Assembly (NCBI GenBank): GCA_947487325.1
Contig: CANKWG010000003.1
Coordinates: forward strand, 1 to 32,093
Reading direction: 5' to 3'
From: Oxalobacteraceae bacterium
GTDB lineage: Bacteria > Pseudomonadota > Gammaproteobacteria > Burkholderiales > Burkholderiaceae_D
Length of the DNA: 32,093 bases
Shown: positions 16,732 to 25,238 of the stretch, piece by piece
Position numbering within the stretch: position 1 is the first letter of the stretch
Layout: each line of letters starts with the position of its first letter
Notes under the pieces: model-generated
Told to the model about the DNA's origin: nothing
Seen by the model: the letters and a program-made list of their open reading frames with translations, nothing else
The model's database searches: none
Position numbers and translations under genes: made by a program

Positions 16732-18723
16732 ATGCAATCCACTCAAGCTGGCGCCAGAGAACGCGCCAACGCCATTCGCTTTCTCGCGATTGACGCAGTC
16801 AACAAAGCAAAATCCGGCCACCCGGGTGCGCCTATGGGCATGGCAGATATTGCCGAAGTCTTGTGGCGTCATCACCTGCGACATAACCCAACCAATCCTC
16901 AGTGGGTAAATCGTGATCGCTTTGTGCTCTCTAACGGTCACGGCTCCATGCTGATCTATGCGCTGCTGCATTTGACAGGCTATGAGCTCAGCATCGACGA
17001 CCTCAAGCAATTCCGCCAGCTGCACAGTAAGACACCGGGCCATCCGGAAGTCGACATTACACCGGGTGTTGAAACGACCACTGGTCCACTGGGTCAGGGA
17101 TTGGCGAATGCGGTCGGCATGGCCCTGGCAGAAAAAATTCTCGCGCGCCGTTTCAATCGCAATGGTCACACCATCGTTGACCATCGCACTTGGGTTTTTC
17201 TTGGCGACGGTTGTCTGATGGAAGGCGTCAGCCACGAAGCTTGTTCATTGGCGGGCGTGTGGGGCCTCGACAAGCTGGTTTGCTTCTACGACGACAATGG
17301 TATTTCCATCGACGGTCATGTCCAAGGTTGGTTCCGCGACGATACGGCTGCGCGTTTCCGCGCTTATGGCTGGCATGTCATTGGCCCTATCGACGGTCAT
17401 GATGCAAACGCAGTGGAGCAGGCCACACTCGAAGCCAAACAGGTCATCGGCAAGCCCACGCTGATCATCTGCCGTACACAGATAGGCTGGGGTTCACCCA
17501 ACATGGTGGGCACCCATGATGTGCATGGCGCGCCGCTGGGTGACAAAGAAACCGAAGCGACGCGCGCAGCCTTGGATTGGCCGCACGCGCCCTTCGAGAT
17601 ACCCGAAACATTACGCAGCGCGTGGAATGCCCAAGCCACTGGCATCGCGCTGGAGGCCAAATGGCAACATGATTTCAGTGCTTATGCCAAAGCCCATCCG
17701 CAGCTGGCCGCCGAATTTCTGCGTGTGACGCGTCGTGAGTTGCCAGGTGACTGGCCCGAACTGAAACAATCACTTCACGCGCTAGCCAACGGCATTACTG
17801 CGCCGACCGCTAGCCGCAAATCCAGCCAGCAAATGCTCGATTTGCTAGTGGCCGGTGTGCCGGAGCTTCTCGGCGGGTCCGCCGACTTGACGGGCTCCAA
17901 TCTCACCGCCGGCAAGACCAGCCGCGCCTGGCACGATCATCAGGACGGCGATGCTAACTATTTGTCGTATGGCGTGCGTGAATTTGGCATGGCCGCGATC
18001 ATGAACGGTGTGGTGTTGCACGGCGGGCTCGTGCCTTATGGCGGCACATTTGCGGTGTTTTCGGATTACGCGCGCAACGGTATGCGCATGAGCGCGCTGA
18101 TGAGACAGCGTGTCATTTACGTACTTACCCATGACTCCATCGGTCTCGGCGAAGACGGGCCCACGCACCAACCCGTCGAGCATGCCGCCAGTCTGCGCCT
18201 GATACCCGGCCTTGATCTGTGGCGGCCTTGTGATGGCATGGAAACGGCCGTGGCATGGACTAGCGCCATCGAGCGTCATGACGGGCCGTCGGCGCTGATG
18301 CTCTCTCGACAGAATCTTCCGCAGGTCTCCGGCGCAATTGAGCCCGCGACGATCGCCAAAGGTGGCTATGTGCTTTCGGATTGCGAGGGAACTCCGGAAG
18401 CGGTGCTGATTGCCACAGGATCTGAAGTGATGCTGGCAATTGAAGCGCAGCAAACGCTCAAGGCAAATGGCAGACAGGTACGCGTTGTCTCCATGCCTTG
18501 CACTGCAAGGTTTGACGCACAGTCCATTGGCTATCAGCAGCAAGTTTTACCGGAGGGCGTGCGTCGCATCGCCGTCGAGGCCGGTCATCCTGATTATTGG
18601 CGCAAGTATGTCGGCTTGTCCGGTGCCGTTATCGGCATTGCGCGTTTTGGCGAATCCGCACCTGCGGCACAGGTGTACGACACCCTAGGCATCACCAGCG
18701 CGCAAATCGTTGCGGCTGTTTGA
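16732..18723 (+). CDS. cbbT: Transketolase
   Basis: A thiamine-diphosphate enzyme moving two-carbon units between sugar phosphates to regenerate pentose phosphates. The 663-residue protein has family length. Visible motifs are NAIRFLAIDAVNKAKSGHPGAPMGMAD at the N-terminus, the ThDP/metal motif GDGCLMEG (about 158-165) and YDDNGISIDGH. The pyrimidine domain carries YGVREFGMAAIMNG and HDSIGLGEDGPTHQPVEH. AAGG lies before the ATG. It is followed by cbbZ after 9 bp, so the two are translated from the same message. Confidence 0.97.
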   Translation: MQSTQAGARERANAIRFLAIDAVNKAKSGHPGAPMGMADIAEVLWRHHLRHNPTNPQWVNRDRFVLSNGHGSMLIYALLHLTGYELSIDDLKQFRQLHSKTPGHPEVDITPGVETTTGPLGQGLANAVGMALAEKILARRFNRNGHTIVDHRTWVFLGDGCLMEGVSHEACSLAGVWGLDKLVCFYDDNGISIDGHVQGWFRDDTAARFRAYGWHVIGPIDGHDANAVEQATLEAKQVIGKPTLIICRTQIGWGSPNMVGTHDVHGAPLGDKETEATRAALDWPHAPFEIPETLRSAWNAQATGIALEAKWQHDFSAYAKAHPQLAAEFLRVTRRELPGDWPELKQSLHALANGITAPTASRKSSQQMLDLLVAGVPELLGGSADLTGSNLTAGKTSRAWHDHQDGDANYLSYGVREFGMAAIMNGVVLHGGLVPYGGTFAVFSDYARNGMRMSALMRQRVIYVLTHDSIGLGEDGPTHQPVEHAASLRLIPGLDLWRPCDGMETAVAWTSAIERHDGPSALMLSRQNLPQVSGAIEPATIAKGGYVLSDCEGTPEAVLIATGSEVMLAIEAQQTLKANGRQVRVVSMPCTARFDAQSIGYQQQVLPEGVRRIAVEAGHPDYWRKYVGLSGAVIGIARFGESAPAAQVYDTLGITSAQIVAAV

Positions 18724-18732
18724 GGAGAAAAA

Positions 18733-19389
18733 ATGGCACTCGTTATGTATGACCTGGATGGCACGCTGCTCGAGACGGCAGGTGAAATCGCACAGGCGGT
18801 CAATCTCACGCTCAAAGAGTTCAATCACGGCAGCGTCAGCCAAGAACAAGTGCGCAGCTGGATAGGTCACGGCACTGGCTGGTTGATGAAGACCGCATGG
18901 CAGCACACCGAAGGTCCGGATGTTGAACCCTGGGATGACGTAATGGCACGTTTCATTCATCACTACGAAGCGACAGCGGGCACAACCAGCACCGTGTTCC
19001 CGTACGTACTCGAGACACTCCAAAAAGCGCGTGACTATGGTGTAAAGCAAGCGATTGTTACCAACAAAGAGCGTCGTTTTACTGATCGTATTTTGGAAAA
19101 ACACGGCTTACAGAATGCTTTTGAGCTCGTCATTTGTGGTGACTCGCTGGCAGTAAAAAAACCTAACCCGGCTGTCATTGATCACTGTCTTGCCACGCTG
19201 GGTGCGACGCAAGGCGAATCATTGTTTATTGGCGATTCAGAGATCGACGTTTCAACCGCCAAGGCGGCCGGTGTCGTCTGCTGGGCCGTACCGTATGGTT
19301 ACAACATGGGCCGCCCCATCGCCGATGCGATGCCAGATCGCATCGTGCCCGATATTCGTGAAGTGCCGAATTATTTCCGGCATCTCTGA
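18733..19389 (+). CDS. cbbZ: Phosphoglycolate phosphatase
   Basis: A HAD-superfamily phosphatase of 218 residues that dephosphorylates 2-phosphoglycolate, the toxic product of RubisCO's oxygenase reaction. The HAD nucleophile motif is YDLDGTLLET (Asp7, Asp9), the cap domain follows, motif II lies at IVTNKE, the motif III lysine at KKPNP, and the acidic motif IV GDSEIDVSTA closes the active site. A GGAG lies before the ATG. Its place directly after cbbT matches the cbbTZ order known in Ralstonia-type operons. Confidence 0.93.
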   Translation: MALVMYDLDGTLLETAGEIAQAVNLTLKEFNHGSVSQEQVRSWIGHGTGWLMKTAWQHTEGPDVEPWDDVMARFIHHYEATAGTTSTVFPYVLETLQKARDYGVKQAIVTNKERRFTDRILEKHGLQNAFELVICGDSLAVKKPNPAVIDHCLATLGATQGESLFIGDSEIDVSTAKAAGVVCWAVPYGYNMGRPIADAMPDRIVPDIREVPNYFRHL

Positions 19390-19433
19390 CGCGCGCCTGC
19401 AGCGCATTAAAAAATACTTTCGGAGGAAACACC

Positions 19434-20498
19434 ATGGCATTGATCTCCTTGCGGCAGTTGCTAGACCATGCGGCTGAGCATCACTACGGCCTGCCAGCCT
19501 TCAACGTCAACAACATGGAGCAGATCCACGCCATCATGCAGGCCGCTGCCGAATGCGATAGCCCGGTGATTCTTCAGGCATCGGCAGGCGCACGCAAATA
19601 TGCGGGCGAGCCGTTTCTGCGCAAGCTAGTCGAAGCCGCACTCGAGCAGTATCCTGATATCCCGGTCTGTATGCACCAGGACCATGGTGCGTCGCCAGCT
19701 GTGTGTCAGGGATCGATACGCAGCGGTTTCTCCAGCGTGATGATGGATGGCTCGCTCAAAGAAGACGCAAAAACGCCGGCGGACTATGACTACAACGTCA
19801 ACGTCACACGACGCGTCGTCGAGATGGCGCATGCCGTTGGCGTATCCGTCGAAGGTGAACTGGGTTGTCTGGGCTCACTGGAAACAGGTCAGGCTGGTGA
19901 AGAAGATGGCGTAGGCGCCGAAGGCACACTCGATCACTCGCAGTTGCTGACAGATCCCGATGAAGCGGCGCAGTTTGTGGCGGCCACTGACGTTGATGCA
20001 CTGGCCATCGCGATCGGCACCAGTCATGGCGCTTATAAATTCAGTCGTCCACCGACCGGTGACATTCTGGCGATTGATCGCATCAAGGCGATCAACCAGC
20101 GTATTCCGAGTACCCACCTCGTCATGCACGGCTCATCGAGCGTACCGCAGGAATATCTGGCGATGATTCGTCAGTACGGCGGTGATATCAAAGAAACCTA
20201 CGGTGTACCCGTGTCAGAGATCGTCGAAGGTATCAAGCACGGTGTACGCAAAGTCAACATCGACACCGACATTCGTCTGGCCATGACGGCGGCGATGCGC
20301 AAGGCTATGGCTGACAAGCCCGATGAATTCGATCCACGTGCTTTTTTGAAAGCAGCCACTGCTGCAGCAAAATCGGTTGTGCGTGATCGTTTCGAAGCCT
20401 TTGGCTGTGCCGGCAAGGCCTCCAAAATCAAACCCATGACCATGGATCAGATGGCCAGCCTGTATCAAAAAGGCGCGTTGCGGGCGCAGGTGCACTGA
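19434..20498 (+). CDS. cbbA: Class II fructose/sedoheptulose-bisphosphate aldolase
   Basis: A zinc-dependent aldolase that condenses dihydroxyacetone phosphate with glyceraldehyde 3-phosphate or erythrose 4-phosphate in Calvin-cycle regeneration. The 354-residue protein shows the zinc-ligand region MHQDHGASP (about residues 80-88), VSVEGELGCLGSLET and HGAYKFSRPP. The C-terminal HGSSSVPQEY and VRKVNIDTD motifs mark the Calvin-type class II subfamily. AGGAG precedes the ATG. The cbbY start lies 2 bases after its stop. Confidence 0.96.
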   Translation: MALISLRQLLDHAAEHHYGLPAFNVNNMEQIHAIMQAAAECDSPVILQASAGARKYAGEPFLRKLVEAALEQYPDIPVCMHQDHGASPAVCQGSIRSGFSSVMMDGSLKEDAKTPADYDYNVNVTRRVVEMAHAVGVSVEGELGCLGSLETGQAGEEDGVGAEGTLDHSQLLTDPDEAAQFVAATDVDALAIAIGTSHGAYKFSRPPTGDILAIDRIKAINQRIPSTHLVMHGSSSVPQEYLAMIRQYGGDIKETYGVPVSEIVEGIKHGVRKVNIDTDIRLAMTAAMRKAMADKPDEFDPRAFLKAATAAAKSVVRDRFEAFGCAGKASKIKPMTMDQMASLYQKGALRAQVH

Positions 20499-20500
20499 GT

Positions 20501-21211
20501 ATGATTCGGCCAGGCGAGCATAGGCATGTGCTATTTGATGTCGATGGCACGATCGCCGAGACTGAGGGAAACGCACACTTGCCGGCTTTTAATCGGGCGC
20601 TGAAGGAAGCGGGATTGTCTTGGCACTGGACCTCGGCCGATTACAAGCATTTACTCAAGACCACGGGTGGCTTCGAGCGCCTGTTGCGTTTTGCGTCTGA
20701 GAATGGTCACGATGTCGACGCGTTGCGGGATACGCTGGCTGCGGTCCACAAAAACAAGAATCGCCACTTCGCTGACATCATGGCTTCTGGCGCCGTATTG
20801 CCGCGTGCGGGCTTCGGTGATCTTGTGATGAGTCTTGCTCGCAATAACATCGGCTGGTCTGTCGTTACCACGACCAGTCGCGGCAACTGGGAAGCGCTGT
20901 GGAACTATTCGTTGGCGCCACTGGGTTTGCCCTCACCAGAAGTTATCGTGTGCGGCGAAGATGTGTCGGCCAAAAAACCGGACCCCGAAGCCTATCTGAT
21001 TGCCCTCAAGCGCTTGAATATGCCGGCAGCTGAATGTTGCGCGATTGAAGATTCCCGCAACGGACTACTCGCCGCCCGCGCCGCCGGTTTGGAAGTTGCC
21101 ATCGTGCGCAGTGAGTTTTTTGCTGATGAAAATTTTTCCGAAGCGACTCGACTGGTTGACGAACTTCATGAATTGTCTCTCACCGACAAAGCAAATCGCT
21201 TCGATGAATAG
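20501..21211 (+). CDS. cbbY: CbbY, xylulose-1,5-bisphosphate phosphatase (HAD)
   Basis: CbbY-type HAD phosphatases remove xylulose-1,5-bisphosphate, a RubisCO misfire inhibitor. The 236-residue protein has the HAD nucleophile motif FDVDGTIAETEG (Asp13, Asp15), a helical cap (WHWTSADYKHLLKTTGGFERLLRF), VTTTSRGN as motif II, the KKPDP lysine and EDSRNGLLAARAAG as motif IV. The TTGG-x-ERL cap element is typical of CbbY rather than beta-phosphoglucomutase. It is the last gene of the cbb operon and runs convergently toward tspO with a 15 bp gap and no visible terminator. Confidence 0.93.
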   Translation: MIRPGEHRHVLFDVDGTIAETEGNAHLPAFNRALKEAGLSWHWTSADYKHLLKTTGGFERLLRFASENGHDVDALRDTLAAVHKNKNRHFADIMASGAVLPRAGFGDLVMSLARNNIGWSVVTTTSRGNWEALWNYSLAPLGLPSPEVIVCGEDVSAKKPDPEAYLIALKRLNMPAAECCAIEDSRNGLLAARAAGLEVAIVRSEFFADENFSEATRLVDELHELSLTDKANRFDE

Positions 21212-21226
21212 ATAAAAATCAGCGGG

Positions 21227-21712
21227 TCAGAGCAGCGGGTTGAGGCGGACGATGGTGAGATTCAAATACGCAGCCACGCTTACCCAAGCTAGATAGGGCA
21301 GCATCAGCAGACTCGATCTTGGGGAATAACGCAAAGGCAGCAGTATCAGCGGCACGATGGACAGCCACAAGGTGACGACTTCGATCAGCGCAAGATCCGG
21401 GCGCTGCATTTTGAAAAACAACAGACTCCACAGCACATTCAGCGCACAGTTGATCAGCAGCGCGATCAAAAACAAGCGACGCTGTCTGGTATCACCCAAA
21501 CGCCAAGCGCGCACGCCGGCAATGCCGGTAGTGATGTAGATCAGCGTCCAGATCGGTCCGAAGGCCCAATCCGGCGGTTGCCATGTGGGTTTGATGAGAC
21601 TGAAGTACCACGGCCCGATTTCCGTGACCGCGCCCCCGATACCGCCGACGGCAATGGCCAGCAGAAACGCAATCAGTATGGGTTTTTTGCTGCCACGTGC
21701 CAGTTGAATCAC
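21227..21712 (-). CDS. tspO: TspO/MBR family tryptophan-rich sensory protein
   Basis: A 161-residue membrane protein with five predicted helices, the WYFSLIKPTWQPPDWAFGPIWT block and the C-terminal PYLAWVSVAAYLN motif diagnostic of TspO. In Rhodobacter, TspO binds or exports tetrapyrrole intermediates and lowers expression of photosynthesis genes through the PpsR/AppA system under oxygen. Its ATG overlaps the bchP stop (21709-21712), so it is translationally coupled to bchP and belongs to the bchG-bch2-bchP-tspO operon. That position fits a role in bacteriochlorophyll-precursor sensing, though the phenotype is inferred from the family. Confidence 0.93.
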   Translation of the reverse strand: MIQLARGSKKPILIAFLLAIAVGGIGGAVTEIGPWYFSLIKPTWQPPDWAFGPIWTLIYITTGIAGVRAWRLGDTRQRRLFLIALLINCALNVLWSLLFFKMQRPDLALIEVVTLWLSIVPLILLPLRYSPRSSLLMLPYLAWVSVAAYLNLTIVRLNPLL

Positions 21713-22899
21713 ACTTTTGCCAATCCCAGTAAATGAGCCATGTCCTTGAAGAAGATTTTCACATGAGCCAGTGGTTTCGCGCGCACTAATTCTTTGTTCA
21801 TGTAGGCGTCAAAGGTGAGCTTTTGCACATCCTTGTCTTCGCACATACTGACAAAGCGCTCGCGGCGTTTATCGCTGGAGTACCAGAAATATTGCATGAT
21901 TCCCAGTACCCAGAAAACTTTGCCATGATCTTTCATGAAGCGCTTACGTGCTTTAGCCAGGCAGCGCGCGTTGCCGGTGACCAGCAATTCTTCTGCAGCA
22001 TCGGCCGCAAGACGTCCGCCCAGCATCGCGTAGTAAATACCTTCACCGGAGGCCGGCGCGACCACACCTGCTGCATCGCCGGCTAACACGACATCGCGGC
22101 CATTGTCCCAGCGGGGCAGGGGTTTCATTGGTAGTGGCGCACCTTCGCGGCGCACGGTCTTTGCGTTTTCAAGACCGACTGCCGTGCGCAATGAGGTGGT
22201 GGCGTTACGCAGTGAGAATCCTTTGTCTGCGCTGCCTGTGCCGATGGAGAGTGTGCCGCCGTGCGGAAATACCCAGCCATAAAAATCAGGCGACAATTTG
22301 CCCTGATAGAACACATCGCAGCGCGTGTCATCGTAATCAGCGGGCTTGACTGCAGGTGCTTCGACGATTTCGTGATACGCGAACACGTACTTGGTTTTTT
22401 CCGCGCCGGGGACGGCTTGTTGCGCGACGGCCGAACGTGCGCCATCGGCGCCGATGATGCTACGCGCGCGGACGGTATGACGCTCGCCATCATCGCCGCT
22501 TTGGAAAGTCACCGTACTCATGCCATCTTCATCCAGACCGACACGCTCGAAGCGGGCATTGCGACGGACAGCGCCGGCGGAGGCGGCGCGCTCACGCAGC
22601 CATTCATCGAATTGTTCGCGATCGACCATGCCAACGAAACCGCCTTCGATAGGAATATCTACTTTGGTGTTCGATGGCGCGATCATGCGTGCCGAGCGCG
22701 CTTTGGCGACCAGCATATGATCCGGAATATCAAAATCACGAATGGCGCGTGGCGGTATTGCGCCACCACAGGGTTTGATGCGACCCGCGCGGTCCAGTAG
22801 CAGAACGCGTCGTCCGCGCCGCGCAAGATCATGGGCTGCAGTGGAACCGGCAGGACCGCCGCCAACGATGACGACATCGAATTGTTCGTGGTTTGACAT
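21709..22899 (-). CDS. bchP: Geranylgeranyl reductase of bacteriochlorophyll synthesis
   Basis: BchP reduces the geranylgeranyl tail of bacteriochlorophyll to phytyl in three NADPH-dependent steps. The 396-residue flavoprotein has the FAD dinucleotide motif VVIVGGGPAGSTAA (about residues 9-22), CGGAIPPRAI and GADGARSAVAQQ, and the second FAD-binding motif VVLAGDAAGVVAPASGEGIYYAM. The C-terminal region (KVFWVLGIMQYFWYSSDKRRERFVSMC) is typical of photosynthetic geranylgeranyl reductases. It lies downstream of bchG and the PucC-like gene, the same order as in Rhodobacter, and overlaps tspO by 4 bases. Confidence 0.95.
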   Translation of the reverse strand: MSNHEQFDVVIVGGGPAGSTAAHDLARRGRRVLLLDRAGRIKPCGGAIPPRAIRDFDIPDHMLVAKARSARMIAPSNTKVDIPIEGGFVGMVDREQFDEWLRERAASAGAVRRNARFERVGLDEDGMSTVTFQSGDDGERHTVRARSIIGADGARSAVAQQAVPGAEKTKYVFAYHEIVEAPAVKPADYDDTRCDVFYQGKLSPDFYGWVFPHGGTLSIGTGSADKGFSLRNATTSLRTAVGLENAKTVRREGAPLPMKPLPRWDNGRDVVLAGDAAGVVAPASGEGIYYAMLGGRLAADAAEELLVTGNARCLAKARKRFMKDHGKVFWVLGIMQYFWYSSDKRRERFVSMCEDKDVQKLTFDAYMNKELVRAKPLAHVKIFFKDMAHLLGLAKV

Positions 22900-22929
22900 G
22901 CGCTTCCCCTTCGCGGAGTCGTTACTGCT

Positions 22930-24261
22930 TTATGAAAATGATGGTTGCACGACACTGCCTGACTGCTGCTCGCGCTGTTGCTCCATCATTGGAATACGTG
23001 ACGCCAACAGCGCCGACGCGATAAACAACAGTGCTTCACCGCCAAACACCGTGCCATAGGCAACGCCGGATGAAGGTAGTAGCCAGTGGGCCAGATCGCT
23101 GGCGATGGTGCCCAGCAACCCACCTACGCCAAAGGCAATCGCTTGAGCGGCGCCCCACAGTCCCATGCGCACACCTTCGCGTGCTGAACGGCCTTCTGAA
23201 GCAAGACGCATCATCTGGCCAATCGCGGCAATCGAAAACGCACCATTGGCTGCGCCCATCAAAAACACGTTTGCTTTCAACGGCCATGGTGGGCCAACAT
23301 GGCCGGCAATGGAAAGGCCTGCGAGCGCGATTGCGGATGCGATGCAGCCACCCACGCACCAGAGTTGCAACGAGCCTGCACGGCCGTGCGCGAATTTACT
23401 ACCCACCAGCGCAACCAGCAGCATGCCGACCAATACGCCGCCATGCTGCACGCCAGAGAGGCTGGTGGATTCGCCCGGCGTGAAACCAAACACGGTGCCG
23501 GCGAACGGTTCCAGAATCAGGTCCTGCGCACTGTAGGCGAGCATGGAAATGAAAATGAAGATCGTGAACTGACGAGCAGCGGTTTCGCGCCACACATCAG
23601 CGAGCGCTGTGCGAAAGGGCACGATCTGTGATGCTTCGGGTTCGATGATTTCATCGCCCGGATCATGTTCAAGCCTGAACAAGGCGATTAACGTGATGAT
23701 CATCGCGCCTGTGCATACAGTCAGCGTGACGCCCAGCAAGCGTGTCGGTGTATAGGGATCGAGCAGCTGACCCGCACAACCTGCCGTGACGGCAAAGCCA
23801 ACGATCATCATCAACCACACGGTGGTTGCCGCTGCTGCGCGTTTTTCGCTTTGCACGCGCATGGCCAGCAGTACCAGCAGTGAGGTGCCTGCGGCACCGA
23901 CGCCCAGTCCGATCATCATAAACCCGGCAATTGCGAGAATCACGCCGAGCACCGGTGAGTTCGTCATCCATAAGGTCGCTGCGGTTGCGCACAGCGCGCC
24001 CATCGAGAGAAGCGTCATACCGCCAATGATCCAAGGCGTGCGTCGCGCTCCCTGGTCTGAGCCGTGACCCATGCGCGGACGCGATATCTGCACCATGTAA
24101 TGCAGCGCAACCAGCGCACCAGGCAAGATTGCTGGCAGCATGAGTTCAACGACCATGATGCGATTCAGTGTTGACGTCATTAATACAACGATCGAACCGA
24201 GCGATGCTTGCACCATGCCTAACCTGATGATTTGCGCCCACCCAAAATGTGAGGGAATCAT
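22930..24261 (-). CDS. PucC/LhaA-family (Bch2/ORF428) membrane protein
   Basis: A 443-residue polytopic protein with about 12 hydrophobic segments, the MFS-related PucC family opening (FGWAQIIRLGMVQASLGSIVVLMTSTLNRIMVVE) and the HGSDQGARRTPWI loop. The gene between bchG and bchP in purple bacteria (ORF428 in Rhodobacter capsulatus, often called bch2) belongs to this family. It is thought to deliver bacteriochlorophyll or assist light-harvesting assembly. The position here, 2 bp after bchG and 30 bp before bchP, supports the ORF428 assignment over lhaA or pucC. Confidence 0.9.
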   Translation of the reverse strand: MIPSHFGWAQIIRLGMVQASLGSIVVLMTSTLNRIMVVELMLPAILPGALVALHYMVQISRPRMGHGSDQGARRTPWIIGGMTLLSMGALCATAATLWMTNSPVLGVILAIAGFMMIGLGVGAAGTSLLVLLAMRVQSEKRAAAATTVWLMMIVGFAVTAGCAGQLLDPYTPTRLLGVTLTVCTGAMIITLIALFRLEHDPGDEIIEPEASQIVPFRTALADVWRETAARQFTIFIFISMLAYSAQDLILEPFAGTVFGFTPGESTSLSGVQHGGVLVGMLLVALVGSKFAHGRAGSLQLWCVGGCIASAIALAGLSIAGHVGPPWPLKANVFLMGAANGAFSIAAIGQMMRLASEGRSAREGVRMGLWGAAQAIAFGVGGLLGTIASDLAHWLLPSSGVAYGTVFGGEALLFIASALLASRIPMMEQQREQQSGSVVQPSFS

Positions 24262-24263
24262 TC

Positions 24264-25142
24264 TTATCCTCCAATCGTTCGCAACCCGAAGGCTGCCACC
24301 ATCATGCCGGCCACCAGCAACGGGACACCAAATGCGGATATCTTCAATGCGCGCTCAACGGGTGATGCCATGAAGTACTTCATAAATCGTGCTTGGGCAA
24401 ACATCAACCCAACGATGGCGAGTGCATGCCAAGGTTTACCCCAATGAATCAGCAAGCCTACGACGACAAATTGCGGCAGTAGCATGACCCAGCAAGAAGT
24501 GATTGCGGCCAGCCGTACGCCGAGTTGTACCGGTAGCGAACCGATACCCATCTGGCGATCGCCGTCGACGGATTTGAAATCATTGAGGGTCATGATGCCG
24601 TGGGCGGCGAGGCTGTAAAGTAATGCCAGCAACATCGATCGAGAGTCTGGCATTGCTCCGCCTGCCATTACGGCGCTACCCGTTATCCAGGCCAGACCTT
24701 CATAAGAAATACCGCAAGCGGCGTTACCCCACCAGCCGTTTTTTTTTAGACGCAGCGGGGGCGCACTATAGGCCCATGCCAGCGCAAGTCCTGCTATCGC
24801 TGCAATAAAGCCCCAAGGGCCGAGTGCGGTCGCCACTATCAGCGAAAGGCCAGTCCATAACACCGCGATGTACAAGCCCCAGCGTCCTGGCATACGACCC
24901 GAAGGAATCGGACGCTGCGGTTCATTGATGGCGTCAACTTCGCGATCGAACCAATCGTTAACGGCCTGACTGGTTGCACAGACCATAGGGCCGGCAAGCA
25001 AGATGCCGACGATGATCAGCGGCCAATTATCTTGGAAGCTCTGACCGGATGCGACGACTCCACAGGTAAACGCCCACATCGGCGGAAACCAGGTGACAGG
25101 CTTTAGTAATTCGGCAACGGCCGAAAGTTTGGGGCGGGACAT
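24264..25142 (-). CDS. bchG: Bacteriochlorophyll synthase (geranylgeranyl transferase)
   Basis: BchG esterifies bacteriochlorophyllide a with geranylgeranyl pyrophosphate at the membrane. The protein starts MSRPKLSAVAELLKPVTWFPPMWAF, where LLKPVTWFPPMWAF is the family signature. It contains the NDWFDREVDAINEP prenyl-pyrophosphate/Mg motif and the AYSAPPLRLK loop among several membrane helices. The frame is open back to a TTG at 25178, but that start would lie inside the PpsR palindrome, so I place the ATG at 25142 (292 residues). No Shine-Dalgarno sequence is seen before it. It is the first gene of bchG-bch2-bchP-tspO. Confidence 0.93.
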   Translation of the reverse strand: MSRPKLSAVAELLKPVTWFPPMWAFTCGVVASGQSFQDNWPLIIVGILLAGPMVCATSQAVNDWFDREVDAINEPQRPIPSGRMPGRWGLYIAVLWTGLSLIVATALGPWGFIAAIAGLALAWAYSAPPLRLKKNGWWGNAACGISYEGLAWITGSAVMAGGAMPDSRSMLLALLYSLAAHGIMTLNDFKSVDGDRQMGIGSLPVQLGVRLAAITSCWVMLLPQFVVVGLLIHWGKPWHALAIVGLMFAQARFMKYFMASPVERALKISAFGVPLLVAGMMVAAFGLRTIGG

Positions 25143-25149
25143 GCGGTAG

Positions 25150-25178
25150 ATTGTGCCCGCGACAGTTTTAAGTGTCAA
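25150..25178 (-). promoter_or_regulatory. Candidate bchG promoter overlapping PpsR box
   Basis: On the minus strand TTGACA (25173-25178) is separated by 17 bases from CACAAT (25150-25155), a fair sigma-70 pair with a weak -10. The -35 hexamer is one arm of the PpsR palindrome, so repressor binding would block polymerase. The predicted transcript start falls within a base or two of the bchG ATG at 25142, implying a leaderless or nearly leaderless mRNA if this promoter is the one used. Confidence 0.4.
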
Positions 25179-25191
25179 TTAAAACTGACAC
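25172..25191. promoter_or_regulatory. PpsR/CrtJ operator upstream of bchG
   Basis: GTGTCA (25172-25177) and TGACAC (25186-25191) form a perfect 6 bp inverted repeat with an 8-base AT-rich centre. It contains exactly the TGT-N12-ACA pattern bound by PpsR/CrtJ at photosynthesis promoters. It lies 30 bp before the bchG start, and ppsR itself is the neighbouring gene. Binding is inferred from the match; none has been tested. Confidence 0.8.
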
Positions 25192-25238
25192 ATTTGGGGC
25201 AACGCCTACCCGCAGTTATTCGGGCCTAGAGGGCGTTC

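Noticed and set aside
25143..25178. TTG-started N-terminal extension of BchG
   Set aside because: It would put coding sequence through the PpsR operator; the ATG at 25142 gives the family's usual N-terminus.
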